Shown here in pieces: positions 40,884-47,140 of a stretch of 52,651 nt of DNA (its first letter is position 1; every line of letters begins with the position of its first letter). This DNA is from Campylobacteraceae bacterium (lineage in GTDB: Bacteria; Campylobacterota; Campylobacteria; Campylobacterales; Campylobacteraceae). The translations under genes were made by a program, and so were the position numbers. The stretch is taken from contig JAAYPR010000049.1 in assembly GCA_012519705.1 (NCBI GenBank), forward strand, positions 1-52,651. Reading direction: 5' to 3'. The notes below the pieces were generated by a model that saw only the letters and a program-made list of their open reading frames with translations, searched no databases and was not told where the DNA came from.

Positions 40884-41270
40884 ATGAATAAAATAAACGT
40901 AAAAGTAGTTGACGTAAAAGAGAGTGGTGATTTGTGCCACCTCTTTTTAAGTTCTGGTGAGCTAAATTTAGGGCTTGTGATGCTTGCAAATCACTTTAAA
41001 AAAGGCGATGAGATAGCTGTAGGGTTTAAGGAAAGTGCGGTTGCAGTTTCTAGAAATGGAAATGAAAACCTTAGCTACTCAAATCAAATTTTAGTAGAAA
41101 TTGAGAGTCTAGTAGAAGGTGAAATTTTAACAAAAGTAGTTGGCAAAGTTTTTGATGATGAGTTAAAAATCACCAGCGTTATAACGGCAAGTTCGGCTAA
41201 AAGGCTGGAGTTAAAAGTTGGTGATAAGGTCACCTTTTTAGTAAAAGCAACAGATATGTTTGTGGTGTGA
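40884..41270 (+). CDS. TOBE/Mop-domain protein
   Basis: This 128-residue cytoplasmic protein has a TOBE/Mop-like domain at about 70-128 (VEGEILTKVVGKVFDDELKITSVITASSAKRLELKVGDKVTFLVKATDMFV). A second, weaker half precedes it. Mop proteins bind molybdate for storage or sensing. Three bases separate it from modA. Confidence 0.8.
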   Translation: MNKINVKVVDVKESGDLCHLFLSSGELNLGLVMLANHFKKGDEIAVGFKESAVAVSRNGNENLSYSNQILVEIESLVEGEILTKVVGKVFDDELKITSVITASSAKRLELKVGDKVTFLVKATDMFVV

Positions 41271-41307
41271 GCTTTAACAAAAGTGAGATAAAAGCAGGAA
41301 ATAAATA

Positions 41308-41985
41308 ATGGAAAATATCGATTTTACCCCGTTTTATGTGTCATTTAAGTTAGCTTTCATCACAACCATAGTGCTTTTTTTCGTGGTTTTACCACTTGCT
41401 TGGAAGCTTAGTCAAAGTAGGAGCAAGTTTAAACCACTTATTCAAAGCATTTGTGCGTTGCCTTTAGTGTTGCCACCCACGGTTATGGGCTTTTATATCC
41501 TCTTTGCATTTTCAAAAAATTCCCCTGTGGGTGGGTTTTTAAAAAACACTTTTGGGATAGAGTTTGTTTTTACATTTGAAGGGCTTGTTTTTGCAAGCTG
41601 TATTTACTCGCTTCCGTTTATGTTTCAGCCCCTTCTTAGTGGGTTTGAAAGTCTTAATAAAAACATTTTAGAAGCCTCTTATCTAAGTGGCAAAAGTAAG
41701 TTTGAGACTCTTTTTAGAGTTGCACTGCCTAACATCAAGCCATCACTTTTAACAGCACTTGTGATAACTTTTGCTCACACGGTTGGTGAGTTTGGCATAG
41801 TCTTGATGGTAGGTGGAAGTATCGAGGGAGAGACGAAAGTTGCAAGTATAGCTATCTATGAATACGCAGAAATACTGGATTTTAAATCGGCTCATATTTA
41901 CAGCCTTATAATGCTTGTGATGAGTTTTGCGGTTTTGATAGTGGTGTATATGATAAATCAAAGGTTAAAAGTTGATAGAGTTTAG
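41308..41985 (+). CDS. modB: molybdate ABC transporter permease ModB
   Basis: This 225-residue membrane protein has five to six helices and the permease loop EASYLSGKSKFETLFRVALPNIKPSLL. It also has the ModB segment LPLVLPPTVMGFYILFAF. It overlaps modC by 14 bases. Confidence 0.93.
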   Translation: MENIDFTPFYVSFKLAFITTIVLFFVVLPLAWKLSQSRSKFKPLIQSICALPLVLPPTVMGFYILFAFSKNSPVGGFLKNTFGIEFVFTFEGLVFASCIYSLPFMFQPLLSGFESLNKNILEASYLSGKSKFETLFRVALPNIKPSLLTALVITFAHTVGEFGIVLMVGGSIEGETKVASIAIYEYAEILDFKSAHIYSLIMLVMSFAVLIVVYMINQRLKVDRV

Positions 41986-42835
41986 CTTTAAAAAAGAGCT
42001 TTTTGGCGTTAATAAAAACATGATGCTAGATGTGAGTGCCACTTTAGATGATGGCGTATTTCTAGCACTAAGCGGGGAGAGTGGAAGTGGTAAAACCACG
42101 CTTCTTAGGTGCCTAGCTGGACTTGAAAAAAGCGATGGGTTTATCAAAGTTGATGGAGAAGTGTGGCAAGATAAAAAGCTCTTTTTACCACCTCAAAAAA
42201 GGCGAATAGGCTTTGTTTTTCAAGACTACGCTTTGTTTGAAAACTTAACTGTAAAAGAGAATTTTCTGTTTGTGGAAAAAGATTTTGAACTTTGTGATAA
42301 GCTTTTAGATATGTTAGGGCTTGAGAGCCTAAAAGATAGATATCCTAGCAAGCTAAGTGGCGGACAAAAACAGCGTGTGGCTTTAGGTAGGGCGATGATG
42401 AGAAAGCCAAAACTTTTGCTACTTGATGAACCACTCTCTGCGCTTGATCCGAGCCTAAGGGCTAGACTTCAAGATGAGATAGCTAAAATCCACGACGCTT
42501 TTAAAACCATAACCATCCTAGTAAGTCACGACCCAAATGAAATTTATAAACTTGCAAACTATATGTATGTGATAAAGGATGGGAAATTTATAAGAAGTGG
42601 AACGCCAAAGGAGATTTTGCTAAAAACTAGTGGGAGCCAGAAATTCGCATTTACAGGAACACTGTTAAACTTAGAAAAAGTTGATACCATTTTTATAGCC
42701 ACAGTTTCCATCGGTCAGCAAATCACACAAATAGTTCTAGCTGATGATAGCGGGCTAAAAATCGGCGATGAAGTTAGTATAAATACTAAAGCGTTTAATT
42801 TAAATATCAGTAGAGTTTTAGATGAAAAGAAGTAA
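41972..42835 (+). CDS. modC: molybdate ABC transporter ATPase ModC
   Basis: This 287-residue ATPase has Walker A GESGSGKT (residues 35-42), signature LSGGQKQRVALGRAM and Walker B LLLLDEPLSALD. A C-terminal TOBE-like part (about 225-285) follows. The start is TTG inside modB. It is the only ATPase in the region and could also serve the second permease at 44065. Confidence 0.93.
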   Translation: MIEFSFKKELFGVNKNMMLDVSATLDDGVFLALSGESGSGKTTLLRCLAGLEKSDGFIKVDGEVWQDKKLFLPPQKRRIGFVFQDYALFENLTVKENFLFVEKDFELCDKLLDMLGLESLKDRYPSKLSGGQKQRVALGRAMMRKPKLLLLDEPLSALDPSLRARLQDEIAKIHDAFKTITILVSHDPNEIYKLANYMYVIKDGKFIRSGTPKEILLKTSGSQKFAFTGTLLNLEKVDTIFIATVSIGQQITQIVLADDSGLKIGDEVSINTKAFNLNISRVLDEKK

Positions 42836-42869
42836 AATATCTTTATACTAACTTTATAAAGGATATACA

Positions 42870-43178
42870 ATGACAACATCAGTAAATTTTAAAATGGACA
42901 AAGAATTAAAAGAAGAGTTTGCAGAACTTTTGAAAAGCTTAGGTATGGATATGACAACGGCGTTTAATATTTACGCGAGAGCGGTTGTAAGAGAAAGAGG
43001 AATTCCTTTTGAGATAAAAGAAAATATCGCTGCTAAAAGACTAAGCGATGCAAAAGATGAGAATGAGCTAAGAGAAATTTTAGAAGCTAGGGTTAGGGAA
43101 ATTGAAAATGGCACGGTAAAAACTTACACTATGGATGAGTTTAAAGAAAAAATGGCTGAGAAAGGCTATGAGTGGTAA
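42870..43178 (+). CDS. RelB/DinJ-type antitoxin, orphan
   Basis: This is a 102-residue protein. Residues 1-60 (MTTSVNFKMDKELKEEFAELLKSLGMDMTTAFNIYARAVVRERGIPFE) are a RelB/DinJ ribbon-helix-helix domain. Residues 74-102 (ILEARVREIENGTVKTYTMDEFKEKM) instead match the tail of the unrelated antitoxin at 38112. No toxin gene follows; the next 200 bases are a structured non-coding spacer. It may be a regulator or protect against toxins from elsewhere in the genome. Confidence 0.82.
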   Translation: MTTSVNFKMDKELKEEFAELLKSLGMDMTTAFNIYARAVVRERGIPFEIKENIAAKRLSDAKDENELREILEARVREIENGTVKTYTMDEFKEKMAEKGYEW

Positions 43179-43240
43179 TAAATTTTTTACTAAATTTATT
43201 ACTAAGCTCGAGACTACACTTTGTAAAAAAATAGTAAAAC

Positions 43241-43255
43241 CTGTGCGAAGCACAG
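43241..43255. repeat. small perfect hairpin
   Basis: CTGTGC-GAA-GCACAG forms a 6-bp stem with a GAA loop, just before the G-rich element. Confidence 0.6.
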
Positions 43256-43271
43256 CACCTTGAACGTTGTC

Positions 43272-43336
43272 GGGGGATTGGGGGTTCAAGGGGGAAAGGG
43301 GAGCGACTTCGTAATTCAAGCCCACTTTCCCCCTTG
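43272..43336 (+). other. G-quadruplex-like tract nested in a long hairpin
   Basis: Four G runs (5, 5, 5 and 4 long) with loops of 3, 5 and 3 bases lie at 43272-43301, a canonical G-quadruplex pattern. The third run is also part of a perfect 12-bp inverted repeat (CAAGGGGGAAAG at 43287-43298 with CTTTCCCCCTTG at 43325-43336). The two structures therefore exclude each other. The element lies 43 bases before the second binding-protein gene. Confidence 0.7.
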
Positions 43337-43379
43337 CTATTGTTAAAGCTTGTGGAAAATCTAAAACAAAGGAGATAGA

Positions 43380-44075
43380 GTGAGAAAAATTTTAGTTTTA
43401 ATGTTGGCAGTTTTTGCCCTAAATGCAGCTGAGATGACGATAGCATCAGGTGCTGGGTATAAAAAGATGGTTCTTGAAATTTTAGAAAATTTTGAGAAAA
43501 AAGAGAGCATTGATGCAACTTTTGGAAATATGCGTCAAATCACAACTCAAGCTTTAAATCACGATATTTCGCTACTTATCGGAGATAAAACTTTCTTTGA
43601 CGGGGTTGAAGAGTTTAAAACAACGGTTAATCAAAAAGTTGGAAATGGAAAACTTGTTTTAGTTTACCCAAAAGAAAAAGTTGTGAAAAACTTAAAAGAT
43701 TTAGAAAAACCTGAGTTTAAAAAAATCGCTATGCCAGATGCTAAAAAGGCGATCTATGGCAAAGCCGCAACTCAGGCGATAGAGAGTGCAAATTTAGACA
43801 TCAAAAATAAGCTTATAGAGGTTGCAACAGTCCCACAAGCTGCAAGTTATGTGATAAGTGGCGAAGTGGACGCGGCGTTTATAAACTTAAGTGAGGCTCT
43901 AACTATAAAGGATAAAATAGGCGGTATTTTAGAAGTGGATCAGGGGCTTTATAGCGAGATAGAAATCGTTGTTTTAGAGCTTGAAAGCTGTGCAAAAAAG
44001 GGAATTTGCAAAGAGTTTTTAGACTATTTACAAACTGATAAAGTTAAGGAAATCGTAACAAAATATGGTCTATGA
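43380..44075 (+). CDS. ModA-like oxyanion-binding protein, second system
   Basis: This 231-residue protein has a signal peptide (1-17) and a ModA-type fold, ending VKEIVTKYGL. The ligand region (EMTIASGAGYKKMVLEILENFEKK, FGNMRQITTQ) differs from classical ModA: GAG replaces AAN, and there is no GSSG segment. It may bind tungstate or another oxyanion. GTG start after GGAG. It overlaps the permease by 11 bases. Confidence 0.82.
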   Translation: MRKILVLMLAVFALNAAEMTIASGAGYKKMVLEILENFEKKESIDATFGNMRQITTQALNHDISLLIGDKTFFDGVEEFKTTVNQKVGNGKLVLVYPKEKVVKNLKDLEKPEFKKIAMPDAKKAIYGKAATQAIESANLDIKNKLIEVATVPQAASYVISGEVDAAFINLSEALTIKDKIGGILEVDQGLYSEIEIVVLELESCAKKGICKEFLDYLQTDKVKEIVTKYGL

Positions 44076-44721
44076 GCCATTTATTTTAAGTGCTAAAATT
44101 CTAGCTATTTGTTTGGTTTTGTTCCTTGTTTTTGGAACTATGATAGCTAGTTTTTTAGCTCATACAAAATCAAAGTTTAAATTTTTAGTTGAGAGTTTGG
44201 TAACTTTGCCACTTATTTTCCCGCCCGTTGCGATAGGGTTTTTTCTACTGATGGGGCTTGGAAAAAGGGGATTTATAGGCTCGTTTTTTGCTGAGTTTGA
44301 TATATATTTTATATTTGAGTTTAACTCTTTAGTTATAGCTGGATTTATAGCAGGACTTCCACTTTACGTAAAACCAGTTCAAGCTAGTTTAGAACTTTTT
44401 CCTAAAAACATCAAAGAAGCCTCACTTCTAAGTGGTAAATCAAAGCTTGAAACTTTAGTTTTCATCATCCTTCCCTGCATTAAAAAAAGCATTCTCTCAG
44501 CCCTTATAATCGCACTAGGAAGGGCTTTAGGTGAGGTTGGGATAAGCCTGATTTTAGGTGGAAATATCATCGGTAAAACCGATACTTTATCACTTGCTAT
44601 TTATAACGCTGTTTATGACGGGGAGTATGAGTTGGCGATGAGACTTAGTGTGATTTTAGTTATAATTTCGCTTATTTTGTTTATAATTTTACATTTTTTA
44701 AATAAAAAAGAGAAAATTTAG
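44065..44721 (+). CDS. ModB-like permease, second system
   Basis: This 218-residue membrane protein has the ModB segment LPLIFPPVAIGFFLLMGLGKRGFIG and the ATPase-contact loop EASLLSGKSKLETLVFIILPCIKKSIL. That loop is nearly the same as the loop of ModB upstream. No ATPase gene follows. Confidence 0.87.
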   Translation: MVYEPFILSAKILAICLVLFLVFGTMIASFLAHTKSKFKFLVESLVTLPLIFPPVAIGFFLLMGLGKRGFIGSFFAEFDIYFIFEFNSLVIAGFIAGLPLYVKPVQASLELFPKNIKEASLLSGKSKLETLVFIILPCIKKSILSALIIALGRALGEVGISLILGGNIIGKTDTLSLAIYNAVYDGEYELAMRLSVILVIISLILFIILHFLNKKEKI

Positions 44722-44740
44722 ATATAAGATATAAAATAAC

Positions 44741-44777
44741 ACGTCATTGCGAGGAACGAAGTGACGAAGCAATCTAG
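44741..44777 (+). repeat. palindromic repeat copy N
   Basis: CGTCATTGCGAGGAACG...GTGACGAAGCAATCTAG is the GAGGAACGAAGTGACGAA core type. Confidence 0.8.
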
Positions 44778-44826
44778 CTTTTAAATTTTTAGAGTGAATT
44801 TTTGCTAATTTTTTATAATTTTAGAA

Positions 44827-44867
44827 CTAGATTGCCACGATTTGCTACGCAAATCTCGCAATGACGA
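44827..44867 (-). repeat. palindromic repeat copy O
   Basis: The core is GATTTGC-TAC-GCAAATC; it faces copy N. Confidence 0.8.
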
Positions 44868-44903
44868 TATAACGGTTGTTTAAATTTAGAAAAAAGGATA
44901 ATA

Positions 44904-45740
44904 ATGCTAGATAGTTATATAGAAAAATATATTGATGAAGATTTGCCTTATGGGGATTTAACCACAAGTTTGCAAGAAAATACTGATTTTAACGCAAAAT
45001 TAGAAATTTTTAGCAGAGATGAGATAGTGGTTAGCGGAAGTGAAATTTCAGCTAAGATTGGCGAAAAGCTAGGCTGTAAGGCGGAGATTTTTTTAAAAAG
45101 TCGCAAGCTAGCTAAAAAGGGCGATTTGATTTTAACTCTAACTGGAAGCTATGAAAACATCCATAAAGCGTGGAAATTATCACAAGTTTTTTTAGAGCAT
45201 GCAAGTGGAATTTCAACTTATACTTATAAGATGCTACAGAGCGTGCGAGAAGTTAGCCAAAAATGCCAAATTTTAGGTACTAGAAAGACATTTCCTTTTG
45301 CTAAAAAACTCTGTTTAAAAGCCCTAAGTGACGGTGGTGGATTTGCTCATAGACTAAATTTAAGCGATAGCGTGCTGTTTTTTGATAAACATAGAATTGT
45401 TTATGAAAATGACGCTGAGTTTTACAGGGAAATTTCTAAGTTTAAAACCAAACTACCTGAAAAAAAGATAGCCGTTGAGGCTCTAAGCTTAGAAGATGCT
45501 CTAAATTTGATGAAATACGGAGCAGACACTATCCAGCTTGATAAGATGAGTTTGGAAGAGACTGAAAAAGTAGTTGAGTTTAGGGATGAAAACTATAAAA
45601 GTGTCATAGTTCTTTCAGCTGGTGGGATAAATTTAAACAACGCAAAAGAGTATGCAAAACTAGGAATTGATGGCATCGTAACAAGTGCGATGTACTCAGC
45701 TAAGATGGCAGATGTGGGAGCTAGGATTTTTAGAGTTTAA
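44904..45740 (+). CDS. modD: ModD, quinolinate phosphoribosyltransferase-like protein
   Basis: This 278-residue protein has the nicotinate/quinolinate phosphoribosyltransferase fold. It starts MLDSYIEKYIDEDLPYGDLTTSL, then GTRKTFPFAKKLCLKALSDGGGFAHRLNLSDSVLFF and ADTIQLDKMSLEE. The FPFAKKL and HRLNLSDSVL form is that of ModD, found in molybdenum transport operons, rather than NadC. The reaction it performs there is not established. The mod genes upstream support ModD over NadC. Confidence 0.82.
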   Translation: MLDSYIEKYIDEDLPYGDLTTSLQENTDFNAKLEIFSRDEIVVSGSEISAKIGEKLGCKAEIFLKSRKLAKKGDLILTLTGSYENIHKAWKLSQVFLEHASGISTYTYKMLQSVREVSQKCQILGTRKTFPFAKKLCLKALSDGGGFAHRLNLSDSVLFFDKHRIVYENDAEFYREISKFKTKLPEKKIAVEALSLEDALNLMKYGADTIQLDKMSLEETEKVVEFRDENYKSVIVLSAGGINLNNAKEYAKLGIDGIVTSAMYSAKMADVGARIFRV

Positions 45741-45759
45741 TTTGCTGTAGTTAATACTC

Positions 45760-45813
45760 GCAAATCGCTTAAGAGCAGCAAGATAACAGCCCTCGCTACT
45801 CTTAAGCGTTTGC
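45760..45813. repeat. long hairpin after modD
   Basis: Arms of about 20 bases (45760-45779 and 45795-45813, centred on CGCTTAAGAG and CTCTTAAGCG) pair with one or two mismatches around a 15-base loop. It is followed by TTGTTTT and may end modD transcription. Confidence 0.7.
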
Positions 45814-45831
45814 TTGTTTTAGCAGACTGCT

Positions 45832-45873
45832 GATTGGATTGCCACGTTTACTAACGTAAACTCGCAATGACGA
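45832..45873 (-). repeat. palindromic repeat copy P
   Basis: The core is GTTTAC-TAAC-GTAAAC. Confidence 0.8.
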
Positions 45874-45915
45874 TGGAAAGTAAGTTTGCTCTATAAGCTC
45901 ACAAAGTACTCTCCA

Positions 45916-45953
45916 CTGGTCATTGCGAGGAGCGAAGTGACGAAGCAATCTAG
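45916..45953 (+). repeat. palindromic repeat copy Q
   Basis: The core is the GAGGAGCGAAGTGACGAA type, close to copy N. Confidence 0.8.
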
Positions 45954-46014
45954 ATGTTAAATTTTAAAACTAAATTTTAGCAAATTTGGTTTTAAAGTGT
46001 TTATAAATTCAAGG

Positions 46015-46056
46015 TCTAGATTGCCACGTTTGCTAACGCAAACTCGCAATGACGGA
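46015..46056 (-). repeat. palindromic repeat copy R
   Basis: The core is GTTTGC-TAAC-GCAAAC. It is the reverse complement of copy D with very few changes. Confidence 0.8.
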
Positions 46057-46092
46057 TAGAGTGTAAACTTTATAAATTTTTACCCTTAAAGC

Positions 46093-46833
46093 CTACAATC
46101 CATTTAAATTATGCCTAATAGGACCTTTTCCATGTCCTAAATTTGGAGCGTTTAAAATCGCTTTATGAACATAGTTTTTTGAAATTTTAAGAGCTTCTTC
46201 CAAGCTTTTACCAAGGGCTAAATTTGAAGCTATTGCGGTTGAAAACGTGCAACCCGTGCCGTGTAAATTTGAAGAGTTTATAAATTTAGTTTTTAACTCT
46301 TTTACGCTTCCATCTTTGTACTGAATTCTATCTATGCTTAAATCATCAACTTGAATGTTTTTTATCACCACATCACAAGGAGCATCCACCTCTAAACTCT
46401 CGCCAAAAAGCTTTTTTGCTTCATATAAATTTGGTGTTAGTATGGTAGCAAATTTAAAAAGTTTTTTTAGATACTCTACATTTTCATCCGCCATCAAAGG
46501 AGAGCCTGCTTTTGAGATAAATACAGGGTCTAGCACCACAGGGGCTTGGACGCCCTCTAAAAACTCATAAACTATGTCTATTATCTCTTTGCTTGATAAC
46601 ATTCCTATCTTGATAGCTGAAATTTCAAAGTCATCTTTGATGGCTTTTAGTTGAGACTTTATCACGCTTGTTGGCACGTCTAGGACATCGGTTACACCAC
46701 ATGTATTTTGTGAAGTTATAGAAGTTATCGCTGTTGTCATAAAAACACCAAAAAACTCACCCGTTTTTATATCAGCTTGAATCCCAGCTCCACCACCTGA
46801 GTCAGAGCCTGCTATGCTTAAAACTACTTTCAT
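46093..46833 (-). CDS. thiD: HMP/HMP-phosphate kinase ThiD
   Basis: ThiD phosphorylates hydroxymethylpyrimidine twice for thiamine synthesis. The 246-residue protein has the N-terminal SIAGSDSGGGAGIQADIKT and LDPVFISKAGSPLM. It also has LTPNLYEA and the anion-hole motif LHGTGCTFSTAIASNLA with the conserved cysteine. No other thi genes are adjacent. Confidence 0.94.
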   Translation of the reverse strand: MKVVLSIAGSDSGGGAGIQADIKTGEFFGVFMTTAITSITSQNTCGVTDVLDVPTSVIKSQLKAIKDDFEISAIKIGMLSSKEIIDIVYEFLEGVQAPVVLDPVFISKAGSPLMADENVEYLKKLFKFATILTPNLYEAKKLFGESLEVDAPCDVVIKNIQVDDLSIDRIQYKDGSVKELKTKFINSSNLHGTGCTFSTAIASNLALGKSLEEALKISKNYVHKAILNAPNLGHGKGPIRHNLNGL

Positions 46834-46878
46834 GATTTTCCTTATAAATGCTTGTTTAAAATAATGGAGTAAGTTTAA

Positions 46879-46900
46879 GCAAGAAGTATTAACTTCTTGC
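46879..46900. terminator. terminator after the cstA-ybdD pair
   Basis: A perfect 9-bp stem (GCAAGAAGT with ACTTCTTGC) and a 4-base loop lie between ybdD and thiD, both on the minus strand. Confidence 0.6.
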
Positions 46901-46939
46901 TAATAAAAGTATGATGTATCCTACATCTTTTTATGCTTA

Positions 46940-47140
46940 TCAGCACTTTATGTTTTTCGCTCTGCTTTCTTGAGCTTGCCTTATAAACTCCCCTCTAGTA
47001 AGGGGAGTTTTTCCGGGGTGATGCTTTTCAAAATGCTCTAAATACTTCTCATAACTTGGAAGTCCTATCAAAGGATAGAGAGCTTTGTCTAAATTTCTAT
47101 ACCCCTCCTTGACTTTATGCCATAGAGTATTTGCTTGCAT
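46940..47140 (-). CDS. YbdD/YjiX-family (DUF466) small protein
   Basis: This 66-residue protein matches the YbdD/YjiX family (LIGLPSYEKYLEHFEKHHPGKTPLTRGEFIRQAQESR). Such genes commonly follow cstA or btsT transporter genes. I start at ATG 47140, as family members are about 65 residues. An in-frame GTG at 47152 would add four residues. It overlaps the end of cstA by 26 bases, so expression is coupled. Confidence 0.85.
   Translation of the reverse strand: MQANTLWHKVKEGYRNLDKALYPLIGLPSYEKYLEHFEKHHPGKTPLTRGEFIRQAQESRAKNIKC

Noticed and set aside
43080-43518. Minus-strand frames across the G-rich spacer
   Set aside because: They cover the hairpin and G-quadruplex and overlap the binding-protein gene; no start site or family match is visible.
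44904-45740. nadC (quinolinate phosphoribosyltransferase)
   Set aside because: The active-site segment follows the ModD form (TRKTFPFAKKL...HRLNLSDS), and the neighbours are molybdate transport genes.
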